Of a stretch of 14,331 nucleotides of DNA, positions 1 to 7,013 are shown piece by piece (the first letter of the stretch is position 1; each line of letters begins with the position of its first letter). This DNA is from Anaerolineae bacterium (GTDB lineage Bacteria > Chloroflexota > Anaerolineae > JAAYZQ01), in NCBI GenBank assembly GCA_016926595.1, contig JAFGOG010000324.1, positions 1 through 14,331 on the forward strand, written 5' to 3'. A program made the position numbers and the translations under genes. Below the pieces are notes generated by a model. That model made no database searches and was not told where the DNA came from. It saw nothing but the letters and a program-made list of their open reading frames with translations.

Positions 1-1
1 C

Positions 2-1540
2 GTAGGACGTCAGTGCACGATCAAGAGCAAGGCGGTGTTGTTCGAAGGGGTGGTGCTGGGCGACAACTCGATCGTGGGCGAGGGCGCGGTGGTCCATGCC
101 AACGTCAAGATCTGGCCTGACAAGGAGATCGAGCCGGGCGCAACGGTCAAGACGAGCATCATCTGGGGCGCCCGAGGGCGGCGGATCCTGTTCGGCCGGT
201 TCGGCGTGACCGGCGTGGTGAACGTCGATCTGCTCCCCGAGTTTGCCGCCAGGCTCGGCGCTGCCTTTGGCGCCTCGATGCCCAAGGGCAGCACCGTCAC
301 CATCAACCGTGACCCGCACCGCAGCCCGCGCATGCTCAAGCGGGCCATCAACTCTGGCTTAGCCTCGGCCGGCATGAACGTCGCCGACCTGCGCTCGATG
401 CCGATCCCGGTGGCCCGCTACTATACCAAGGCGACCAAGGCTGCCGGCGGGGTTCACGTGCGCCTGTCTCCCTTTGACCGGCGGGTGGTAGACATCCGCT
501 TCTTTGACAGTCAGGGCCGCAATCTGAGCAAGAACACCGAGCGGAACATCGAGCGGGTCTTTTTCCGCGAGGATTTCCGGAGGGTGTACCTGGATGAGAT
601 CGGGACGATCGATTACCCGCCCCGGGTAGTCGAAACCTACAGCGAGGGCCTTCTGGACGCGATCAAGAACGCCGACGCCATCCGCCAGGCCATGTTCAAG
701 ATCATCGTCGATTATGCCTATGCCCCGACCTCAGAGGTGCTGTCGCCGATTCTCAGTACCCTAGGCGTGGAAGCAGTTCCCCTGGCCGCTCACGTCGACG
801 GCGAAAAGATGTCGGTGCTGCCCGAGGAGTTTGACAAGGCGCTGCAAACGTTGCAGATCATCACCGGCGCCTTAGGGGCGCAGTTGGGCGTGCGGCTGGA
901 CGTGGGCGGTGAGAAGGTCTTTCTGATCGATCATCACGGCCACCTGGTACCGCCGGTATCGGCCAGCGCCGCGTTGGCGATGCTTGCTCTGCGCGCCAAC
1001 GAGGGCGGCACGATCGTGGTGCCGGTAAACCTGCCCGGCATCTTTGAAAAGATCGCCAAGGACCAGGGCGGGCGGGTGGTGCGCTGCAAGGTGGACCTCC
1101 ACGACCTGGCCGAAACGGCGGCCCGGCGGGGGGTGATCATGGCCGCCGACGGGACGGGGAATTATGTCTTTCCCCAGTTCCAGGCGTCGATAGACGGGTT
1201 GATCACGACGGTCAAGCTACTCGAGTTCCTGGCGGCCCAACACTTGACGCTGGCCGACGTCGTGGCTGGGCTGCCGCCCTACTACGTCGACCATCGCGAG
1301 GTGTCCTGTCCCTGGGAGGCAAAAGGGACGGTGATGCGCGTGCTGAACGAGCAGTACAAGAGCCGCCGCGCTGAGCTGATCGACGGGATCAAGATCGTGC
1401 CGGGCGAAGGGGAGTGGGTGCTCATTCTGCCCGATCCGGACTTGCCCAAGTTCCATGTCTATGTCGAGGCGCGAAGCGACAGCGAGGCCAAGGCGTTGGC
1501 CGACCGCTACTTTCGCATTGTGGAAGGGCTGCGAGACTAG
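2..1540 (+). CDS. Mannose-1-phosphate guanylyltransferase/phosphomannomutase-like fusion, 3' part
   Basis: The reading frame is open from base 2 and runs off the left edge; the GTG at 35 is probably internal. Visible parts are hexapeptide-type left-handed beta-helix turns (about 2-170, with GDNSIVGEGAVV and PGATVKTSIIWG) and then a phosphohexomutase-fold region (about 180-1537). The fused family has an N-terminal nucleotidyltransferase domain, which would lie upstream of the window, and is expected to form GDP-mannose or a related sugar nucleotide in the cytoplasm. The mutase signatures are all altered. The TASHNP loop reads RLSPFD (461-478), with only the serine kept. The DGDxDR metal loop reads DVGGEK (899-916). 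The GExSGH sugar loop reads DGTGNY (1148-1165). The RxSGTEP phosphate loop reads LPDPDLP (1427-1447). The domain is therefore probably not a working mutase. It ends in TAG, 2 nt before the Lgt-like gene. The substrate sugar is not certain. Confidence 0.85.
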   Translation, partial: VGRQCTIKSKAVLFEGVVLGDNSIVGEGAVVHANVKIWPDKEIEPGATVKTSIIWGARGRRILFGRFGVTGVVNVDLLPEFAARLGAAFGASMPKGSTVTINRDPHRSPRMLKRAINSGLASAGMNVADLRSMPIPVARYYTKATKAAGGVHVRLSPFDRRVVDIRFFDSQGRNLSKNTERNIERVFFREDFRRVYLDEIGTIDYPPRVVETYSEGLLDAIKNADAIRQAMFKIIVDYAYAPTSEVLSPILSTLGVEAVPLAAHVDGEKMSVLPEEFDKALQTLQIITGALGAQLGVRLDVGGEKVFLIDHHGHLVPPVSASAALAMLALRANEGGTIVVPVNLPGIFEKIAKDQGGRVVRCKVDLHDLAETAARRGVIMAADGTGNYVFPQFQASIDGLITTVKLLEFLAAQHLTLADVVAGLPPYYVDHREVSCPWEAKGTVMRVLNEQYKSRRAELIDGIKIVPGEGEWVLILPDPDLPKFHVYVEARSDSEAKALADRYFRIVEGLRD

Positions 1541-1542
1541 CC

Positions 1543-2442
1543 ATGCACCCGATACTCCTGACCATCGGCAAATACAACATTTCCAGTTACACCGTTCTCC
1601 TCGACCTGGGCCTGATCCTGGCCTTGGTGGTAGCCTACTTTGAGGGCAAGCGGGTCCTGGGCAACGGCGAGCAAAGTGAGTCCCGGAGCGCCAGCGGAGC
1701 GGGCGAAGCGGCGTTGGACGCCGGTTTGTGGACCATCGTCGGCGGCATCCTGGGCGGGCGGATCGGCTTTGTGCTTGGCAACTTGGAGGTGTTCAGCGAG
1801 AACTGGAGCCGGGCGCTGCGCATCTGGGAGGGCGGGCTGTCTTTCCACGGCGCGTTCCTAGGCGGGCTGGCCGCGCTGATCCTGATCGGTTACCTGCAAT
1901 CCCGGTCCGCAGGATATCTGCTCAGGCTGGCTGACACTTTGACGCCTAGCCTGTCGGTCGGCCTGGTCTTTGGCTGGATTGCGTGCCTGCTGGGCGGCTG
2001 CGTCTACGGGGCGATCGGCGAAGGGCTCGGCTATGCAGTGCTGCCCGATCTGTATGGTGTGGAGGCGTCGCGCTTTGCCACGCAGGCGGTGGGGGCAGGC
2101 TTGGCACTGATCCTGCTGGCCGCTTTCTGGTTGCTGCGCCGGCGATGGCCTTTTTCCGGGGCGGCTTTCCTGATGCTTCTACTGCTGTACTTCACCGGGG
2201 CCTTTTTTCTCGAGTTCACGCGCGGCGACGAGGCGATCTATGTGTCCGGCTGGCGGCTGGCGCAGCTTGTGGACCTTGGGCTGGCGGCTCTGGCCGGAGC
2301 GGGTCTGTTGGCGCTGTGGTGGCAAGCGAGGGTAAGGGATGAAGGCGGAAGGATGAAGGATGAAGAAGAGGTGTCGGAAGAGGCTGAGGAGCCGGTAGAG
2401 GAAATCGAAAAGCTGGAAGAGGAAACCAAAGACCCGCAATAA
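1543..2442 (+). CDS. lgt: Prolipoprotein diacylglyceryl transferase-like membrane protein (atypical Lgt)
   Basis: A 299-residue polytopic membrane protein of the Lgt family, whose classical members move a diacylglyceryl group from phosphatidylglycerol to the lipobox cysteine of prolipoproteins. The family is shown by MHPILLTIG at the N-terminus, GGRIGFVLGN (about residues 69-78), the GGLSFHG signature with His102 (E. coli His103) and LEFTRGD near residue 223. By eye the GRIGNF motif reads GWIACL, so the E. coli Arg143 position is Trp145 and the Asn146 position is Cys148. The Arg239 position, four residues before the conserved Glu224, appears to be Ala220. Residues 43-56 look like extra sequence with two CGGAGCG copies. 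The last 35 residues or so are very acidic and partly encoded by a heptamer repeat. The ATG at 1543 follows the previous stop by 2 nt; an upstream GGAAGGG is rather far, so translational coupling is likely. The family is sure, the activity doubtful. Confidence 0.85.
   Translation: MHPILLTIGKYNISSYTVLLDLGLILALVVAYFEGKRVLGNGEQSESRSASGAGEAALDAGLWTIVGGILGGRIGFVLGNLEVFSENWSRALRIWEGGLSFHGAFLGGLAALILIGYLQSRSAGYLLRLADTLTPSLSVGLVFGWIACLLGGCVYGAIGEGLGYAVLPDLYGVEASRFATQAVGAGLALILLAAFWLLRRRWPFSGAAFLMLLLLYFTGAFFLEFTRGDEAIYVSGWRLAQLVDLGLAALAGAGLLALWWQARVRDEGGRMKDEEEVSEEAEEPVEEIEKLEEETKDPQ
1683..1710 (+). repeat. GC-rich direct-repeat patch inside the Lgt-like gene
   Basis: CGGAGCG occurs at 1684-1690 and 1695-1701 inside a G+C-rich patch. 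It encodes a Ser/Gly/Ala/Glu-rich loop between the first membrane helix and the GGRIG motif, where Lgt proteins usually have a shorter loop. It could be ordinary loop drift rather than an inserted element. Confidence 0.3.
2337..2364 (+). repeat. Heptanucleotide tandem repeat (GGATGAA) in the 3' end of the Lgt-like gene
   Basis: Four consecutive 7-base units, GGATGAA, GGCGGAA, GGATGAA and GGATGAA. They lie at the start of the acidic C-terminal tail of the Lgt-like protein. The heptamer period resembles the short tandemly repeated repetitive (STRR) sequences known from cyanobacteria; that kinship is inference. Confidence 0.7.
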
Positions 2443-2447
2443 AGACG

Positions 2448-2528
2448 CTGAACCCAGAGATAGACAAAGGGAAAGAGCGCGAAAGCCGTTTGTAGCCTTC
2501 GCGCTCTTTCGTGAACCTCGTGGTTCAG
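2448..2528. repeat. 81-bp inverted repeat between convergent genes; probable bidirectional terminator
   Basis: The outer arms CTGAACC (2448-2454) and GGTTCAG (2522-2528) enclose a perfect 13-bp stem, GAAAGAGCGCGAA (2471-2483) against TTCGCGCTCTTTC (2498-2510), with a 14-nt loop. A second small hairpin, TGAACC/GGTTCA, lies at 2512-2527. The element fills most of the gap between the Lgt-like gene and the GT39 gene, whose stop codons face each other, so termination in both directions is the simplest role. There is no good U-tract on either side, and the matching outer ends also suggest a small dispersed repeat. Confidence 0.7.
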
Positions 2529-2537
2529 ATGCCCCAA

Positions 2538-4613
2538 TCAAGGCGATGCCTCGTATGCGATAAATCGCAGGCGCTCCCGGTCATCATAGAACTCGCGGGC
2601 CTGGCCGCTGGGAAATGCCGCCTGCACCCACTGCAGCTCGCCGGCGCGATCGGGCAGGAAAACAAACACCACACTCTGGCTCATATCAGGCAAGTCAGGC
2701 GGGCCGATGAGTGGCTGCTCGATGTCGTGCCCGTGAACCTGCGGCGCCAGGAAGCCCATCGTCCCAAACCCCCAGTAGATTCGCGGCGCGCCCAGGAAGT
2801 AAACCTGGGTGCCAGGCGCCTGGCTGCGCAGGTAGTGGCCGATCATGGTCGCCGTCTCGCCGTTGGCGCTGCCATAGCGGTGAGACGAGGTGAATGTGAC
2901 GAAATAGTAGTGGAGGTTGCCGACCGCCAGGGCCGTGATCAGCAGCCCTAGGATCAGCTTCTCGGCGATGGGACGCGCGCCAAGCAGGCGCCGGGCCAGG
3001 CCTACGACCGCCTCCAGCCCGGCTACGACCAGCAGGCAGACGGCAGGAATGGACATCACCAGCCGCTGGCTGTTAGGCGGGCCTTCGGTCAGCACGCCGC
3101 CGGTGAAGATGACCCCCCAGAACCAGATCAACACCAGGAAATAGCGCCGCTCGCGCCAATGGGCGGCGACCCAGGCCATGCCCAACAGGGCCAGGATGCC
3201 GTCCAGGAAACCGAGCAGGGGCCGGTCGGCGCCGTACCACGCGGTGCGGTCAGTATAAACGTGAAAAGCGCCAGCCGATCGCAGAGCCTGCTCGGCCAGG
3301 ATCTGGGCAGTGCTCTTGCCGGTCAGCTCCGGCTCGCGGGCAAGCCAGCCCGATTGGATGATGCCGATCTGGTTGAGGCGGGCGTTCCAGTCGTCAGGGT
3401 GTGTCAGGGCAATGCTAAGGATCGGCCCGGCGACGATAACCAGCGCCACGCCGATCACGGCCAGCAGCCGGATCAGATCACCAAACGACGCGCTTCCGGC
3501 CCGTCGCCGCTGGAGCCAGACAAAGGTACCATAGACGATGACGAGGATGGGCAGCAGCCGCGCGCCGGTGTAGAAATAGTAGGCCAGGCCGAGCACCAAG
3601 CCGGCCAAGATCAGGGGTCTTGATCGGAAGAGGGCAGTACCTTCCTGGCTCCTGGCTAGGCCGCGGTCCACCGCCCAGAAGATCAGCACAGCGAAAAGGG
3701 GATCCCAAATGTTATTGGCTCCCAGCCGGCTGTAATGGATGTGATAGTCGTAGGTGACCAGGAATAGCGCGCTAAGGAGGGCAGTGCGCCGGCCCCACAA
3801 GGAACGCACCAGCCCATAGAAGAGGGGCACGGTGATCGTGCCGGCCAGGGCGGCCGGCAACCGCAGCCCGATCATCCCGTCGCCCACCAACCACAACGAC
3901 CAGCCCAATGGCCAGTAGAAGAAGGTGGGCATCGACATGTAGCCCATGATGAAGGGGTTGCGCATCTCGCCGCGGAGCACCTGCCGGGCAAGCAGCCCAT
4001 GCCATGCCTCATCACCGCCCAAGGTAGATGGCACGCTGTCCAGGGCAGTAGCCCGCAGCAGGAAAGCCAGGAATGCGAGCGCAGCCACGGTAGCAATCTC
4101 GAGCCAAGTGTCACACGAGAGGTGGCGCAGCCAGTGGAGGCGACCGCGCAGCACGGTAATTGGCGTCTTTTGCCCTGTTCCGGGATCGCCAGGGGGGGAT
4201 GTTGCAGCCACGACCCAAGGGGGGCGTCCGGCGGTCGCCGGCCACAGCGCCGCGGTCGCAGCGCAGGCGATTCCGATCAGCCACAGAACAACGGCGTCGG
4301 TGGTGGTCTGGTCCCAGTAGCGACCTCCCGACAGCAGGGCGGCAACAAAGGCGAACAAGAGGCCTGCCGCCAGGAGGATCGCCGGAACCGGCCATCGTGC
4401 CGGCTCAACCCGCAGCCGGCCGAGGCGAACCGCCGCCGTACGGGGAGAGAGCTGCCGCCAGGCCAACAGGAAGCAGAGCACAGCCAGCGCGTCAAAGACG
4501 ACGCCGTCCCACAGAAAAGCCCGCCGGCGAAAAAAGTAGAACTGCCCCAACGTCGCCAGGCCCAGCGCTGCGGCCAAAAGCAGCAGCGCGGCCGCGCGCC
4601 GGCCCTTGGTCAC
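2538..4613 (-). CDS. GT39/ArnT-like membrane glycosyltransferase
   Basis: A 691-residue polytopic protein. Four hydrophobic segments fill the first 130 residues or so, a hydrophilic linker spans about 131-170, and the PMT/ArnT-type core follows. The catalytic acidic pair is DE at residues 201-202 (GGDEAWHG), at the start of the first periplasmic loop of the core. Further hydrophobic helices extend to about residue 570, with a soluble C-terminal region after that. Family members transfer a sugar from a polyprenyl phosphate carrier to lipid or protein on the outer face of the membrane; donor and acceptor cannot be read here. It starts with GTG, and GTGA overlaps the TGA of the upstream GT4 gene by 4 nt, so it is the last gene of a three-gene operon. 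Length is usual for the extended members of the family. Confidence 0.88.
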   Translation of the reverse strand: MTKGRRAAALLLLAAALGLATLGQFYFFRRRAFLWDGVVFDALAVLCFLLAWRQLSPRTAAVRLGRLRVEPARWPVPAILLAAGLLFAFVAALLSGGRYWDQTTTDAVVLWLIGIACAATAALWPATAGRPPWVVAATSPPGDPGTGQKTPITVLRGRLHWLRHLSCDTWLEIATVAALAFLAFLLRATALDSVPSTLGGDEAWHGLLARQVLRGEMRNPFIMGYMSMPTFFYWPLGWSLWLVGDGMIGLRLPAALAGTITVPLFYGLVRSLWGRRTALLSALFLVTYDYHIHYSRLGANNIWDPLFAVLIFWAVDRGLARSQEGTALFRSRPLILAGLVLGLAYYFYTGARLLPILVIVYGTFVWLQRRRAGSASFGDLIRLLAVIGVALVIVAGPILSIALTHPDDWNARLNQIGIIQSGWLAREPELTGKSTAQILAEQALRSAGAFHVYTDRTAWYGADRPLLGFLDGILALLGMAWVAAHWRERRYFLVLIWFWGVIFTGGVLTEGPPNSQRLVMSIPAVCLLVVAGLEAVVGLARRLLGARPIAEKLILGLLITALAVGNLHYYFVTFTSSHRYGSANGETATMIGHYLRSQAPGTQVYFLGAPRIYWGFGTMGFLAPQVHGHDIEQPLIGPPDLPDMSQSVVFVFLPDRAGELQWVQAAFPSGQAREFYDDRERLRFIAYEASP
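3643..3656 (-). repeat. Two-unit heptanucleotide repeat inside the first GT39 gene
   Basis: TCCTGGC occurs twice in tandem (3643-3649 and 3650-3656; GCCAGGA on the coding strand). It encodes part of a hydrophilic loop, ARSQEGTALFRS, between membrane helices. With two copies it could be chance; it is noted because heptamer repeats also occur at 2337 and 9679. Confidence 0.4.
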
Positions 4614-5809
4614 TCCAAGCTCTCCCGCGCCGTGTGGACCGGCTGGCTGCTCATGGCCGGACTGCCGAGCAGTCCTTCGAATAGCGCCTCGTAGCCGCCC
4701 ATAGTCCGCTCCAGGCTGAACGTCTCTTCGATCAGCGGGCGCGGCCGCGTATAGTCGTCGCGATGTTGGATGACGTGGACGATGGCCTCGGCCAGGGCAG
4801 ACGAGTCACCGATGGGCACCACCTCGCCCATGCCGGTCATGCGCGGCGGCTGGCGGACGCCGGGCAGATCGCTGGCAATGGACGGGGTGCCGCACAGCAT
4901 GGCCTCGACCTGCACCAGGCCGAACGTTTCGGTCGAGTTGAGGCTGGGCACAACCAGCACGTCGCAGGCGGCAAAGAAGGCAGGCATCTGCGCCTGGCTC
5001 AGCACGCCGAGAAACTCCCAGTGCTCTGTGCCCAACTGCTCGATCATCGCCATAATGTGGCGATAGTAGGCTTCCTCGCCCATGACGTCCTGATATTGCC
5101 CGGCAAAGAGGACCTTGAGCCGGGGAAAGACTTGCAGCAGGCGGGGCAGAGCCTGGATCAGTACTTCAACGCCCTTTTCGGTCGCCAGTCGAGCAGCCAT
5201 GCACACTACTGACCGGCCAGCCAGGTCGTGCTGGGCCCGGAACGCCTCGACGGCGGCAGGATCGGGCGGGGGCATGATGACCGGCGGTGGGATGACCTGT
5301 ACCTTGCCGACAAAGTGCGACAGGTAGCCGGAATGTTGGGCAAAATCGTCGGTGTAGGCCACGACGGCATGAGCCAGGCAGCCGGCAATATAGTTGCTGA
5401 CAAAGATCACCCGGTCGGCCAGGCGATTAAACCAGCCTTGAGGCAGGCGCAGGTCAGAGTGATAAGTCAGCGCTACCGGCTTGCCGGCCAGGCGGCCCAA
5501 CAGGGCCAGCAGGCTGGCTTCGAACTGGGGCAGGTGGACGCTGGCCACGTCGTGCTGGCGCATGAGCCGCCAGGCCAGAAAAGGGAAGGTGGGCATGATC
5601 ACGCCCTTGCTGACGCGCAACAGGACTGGGGCGCGGACGACACTCACGCCGTCAATCATCTCCTCATGAGGGAGGTCGCGATCATAGTGCGACGTGAGCA
5701 CGGTGACCTGGTGGCCGCGCCGGGCCAAGACGGTGCTCAAACGCTTGACGTAGATGGTCAACCCACTGACGTGGGGATGGTAGTAGGTGAGTGCGATCAG
5801 GACTTTCAT
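4610..5809 (-). CDS. Glycosyltransferase family 4 (GT-B fold)
   Basis: A 399-residue cytoplasmic or membrane-associated glycosyltransferase with two Rossmann-like domains. The N-terminal acceptor domain has HPHVSGLTIYVKRL at about 11-24, the usual glycine loop and helix after the first strand. The C-terminal donor-binding domain begins near residue 201 (VVCMAARLATEKGVEVLIQAL) and carries the E-x7-E motif at Glu294 and Glu302 (ETFGLVQVE), followed by AMLCGTPSIAS. GT4 enzymes are retaining and use nucleotide-activated sugars; a GDP-mannose or UDP-glucose donor is plausible but not determined. ATG start; its ATGA overlaps the stop of the upstream membrane-protein gene by 4 nt, and its own stop overlaps the downstream GT39 start by 4 nt, so the three genes should be translated in step. 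No transmembrane segment or signal peptide was seen. Confidence 0.92.
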   Translation of the reverse strand: MKVLIALTYYHPHVSGLTIYVKRLSTVLARRGHQVTVLTSHYDRDLPHEEMIDGVSVVRAPVLLRVSKGVIMPTFPFLAWRLMRQHDVASVHLPQFEASLLALLGRLAGKPVALTYHSDLRLPQGWFNRLADRVIFVSNYIAGCLAHAVVAYTDDFAQHSGYLSHFVGKVQVIPPPVIMPPPDPAAVEAFRAQHDLAGRSVVCMAARLATEKGVEVLIQALPRLLQVFPRLKVLFAGQYQDVMGEEAYYRHIMAMIEQLGTEHWEFLGVLSQAQMPAFFAACDVLVVPSLNSTETFGLVQVEAMLCGTPSIASDLPGVRQPPRMTGMGEVVPIGDSSALAEAIVHVIQHRDDYTRPRPLIEETFSLERTMGGYEALFEGLLGSPAMSSQPVHTARESLE

Positions 5810-6885
5810 GAAGGTGTTGGAGCCTCCGCTGATATTTTCTTTTGGATTTCTGAGTAGGTCAGGTTCTGCTGAACCATGCTGGCCAGTCCCAGCAAGGTAA
5901 AGAGGACATAGACGATCGCATGGGCAACGAGGCCATAGCTCAACGCCGCCTCCTTTCCCATGCCAAACAGACCCACCATCGTCTCGCGGGCTAGGATCTC
6001 AAAGACACCGATCGCGCCGGGCGATGAAGGCACGGTCATGCCCAGCGCGGTCACCGACGAAACGGCCAGACCGGCGACAAACGGCTGAGCCTTGTCAAAG
6101 GCGAGCAGGACGAGCCAGTAGTAGGCGGCGATGTCGGCCCAGATGATCACCGACCAGAAGATTAGAGATGGCCCCAGGCGCAGGGTGGTGACGCCGCTCA
6201 GGCCGTCGATGAGTGAACCGGCAACGCCGGCCAACCGCGGCCGATCGGCCCACGGTAGCCGAGCTAAAGAGCACAGATGGGTCCGCTCGGCCAGGCGACT
6301 CCAGAAACAGGTCATCGCCTCGGCGTCGGGCCAGTGCACCGCCTGGAGGATGCGATCCAGCAAACGGAGAGTCCACTCCCGCCGCCGCACGAGCACGACA
6401 AAAACAACGATGGCAACCACCACTGCCGCGCCCACGATCAAGCCGGAGCGGATCATCCAGTCAGGGACAGGCGCAAAGGGTAGGACGATGAAAAAACCGA
6501 CGACGGCGAACAGGGCATCGAGCACCCGTTCGGCGACGATGGTCGAAAAGGCGGCAGTCCGGCTGACCTGTTCGGTTTCGCCGATCAGGTAGGCGCGGGC
6601 GACGTCGCCCAGGCGGGCGGGGAGAAGGTTCATAAGCAGGTAGCCAATGTTGATCACCGCCAGGAGGTTGCGGATGCGCAAGCCCTGCTTGGGATAGAAA
6701 AGGAGCCGCCAGCGGTAGGCGCGCAGCACGACAAAGAGGATCAATGGCAGCAAGGAAGCGGCCAGGAACCAGTAGTTGACCCTGGCTATCGCCGCCCAGA
6801 CCTGGCTCAAGTCGATCTCACGGAAGGCAAAGGCCAGGGCGATGATGCTGATGGCGATGCCGAACCAGATGCGCGCTTTTTTCAA
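5806..6885 (-). CDS. Lysylphosphatidylglycerol synthase TM-region / UPF0104 family membrane protein
   Basis: A 359-residue polytopic protein of the family that includes the membrane half of MprF and the archaeal AglD C-terminal region. Seen in the sequence: KKARIWFGIAISIIALAFAF as the first helix, the conserved LPARLGDVARAYLIGE segment at about residues 93-108, and the late glycine-rich GAIGVFEILARE segment with its following helices. No soluble catalytic domain is attached. In several bacteria such stand-alone proteins sit beside glycosyltransferases and are suggested to help move or anchor lipid-linked sugars; that role is inference here. The TTG at 6885 is chosen because an in-frame stop lies 15 nt upstream (6898-6900), a GAGG ribosome site precedes it by 8 nt, and the promoter leaves only a short leader. 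It is the first gene of the operon with GT4 and GT39. Confidence 0.88.
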   Translation of the reverse strand: MKKARIWFGIAISIIALAFAFREIDLSQVWAAIARVNYWFLAASLLPLILFVVLRAYRWRLLFYPKQGLRIRNLLAVINIGYLLMNLLPARLGDVARAYLIGETEQVSRTAAFSTIVAERVLDALFAVVGFFIVLPFAPVPDWMIRSGLIVGAAVVVAIVVFVVLVRRREWTLRLLDRILQAVHWPDAEAMTCFWSRLAERTHLCSLARLPWADRPRLAGVAGSLIDGLSGVTTLRLGPSLIFWSVIIWADIAAYYWLVLLAFDKAQPFVAGLAVSSVTALGMTVPSSPGAIGVFEILARETMVGLFGMGKEAALSYGLVAHAIVYVLFTLLGLASMVQQNLTYSEIQKKISAEAPTPS

Positions 6886-6908
6886 GCCCCATTCCTCTCA
6901 GGCGACCG

Positions 6909-6937
6909 ATTATAACACTATTTGGCAGGGATGGCAA
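6909..6937 (-). promoter_or_regulatory. Near-consensus sigma-70 promoter for the UPF0104-GT4-GT39 operon
   Basis: On the minus strand: -35 TTGCCA (6932-6937, 5/6 match), a 17-bp spacer, and -10 TATAAT (6909-6914, perfect). The expected transcription start is near 6902, leaving about 17 nt before the TTG start codon and including the GAGG ribosome binding site. This is the best promoter match I saw in the window. Confidence 0.75.
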
Positions 6938-6951
6938 AGGTCACAGAGATT

Positions 6952-6971
6952 CCCGCCACGCCAGCGGCGGG
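6952..6971 (-). terminator. Possible weak terminator hairpin after the second GT39 gene
   Basis: CCCGCC (6952-6957) and GGCGGG (6966-6971) form a 6-bp GC stem with an 8-nt loop. It lies about 43 nt past the minus-strand stop of the GT39 gene and just upstream of the next promoter. No U-run follows, so an intrinsic terminator is only possible. The rest of the 6886-7013 gap holds the promoter and nothing else I recognise. Confidence 0.35.
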
Positions 6972-7013
6972 TAGTACAAAAAGCCGGGGTTGCTGCCCAG
7001 ATATGAGGCTGAG

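Noticed and set aside
1414..1542. N-terminal extension of the Lgt-like protein to 1414
   Set aside because: It overlaps the end of the mutase fusion; the MHPILLTIG start at 1543 is the normal Lgt N-terminus.
3999..4694. 231-codon plus-strand frame opposite the first GT39 gene
   Set aside because: It is antisense to a convincing membrane glycosyltransferase, and its translation is Arg/Gln/Ser-rich with no domain or ribosome site.
6886..7013. Possible small gene or RNA in the 128-nt gap
   Set aside because: No convincing reading frame or structured RNA; the gap is explained by a promoter and a weak hairpin.
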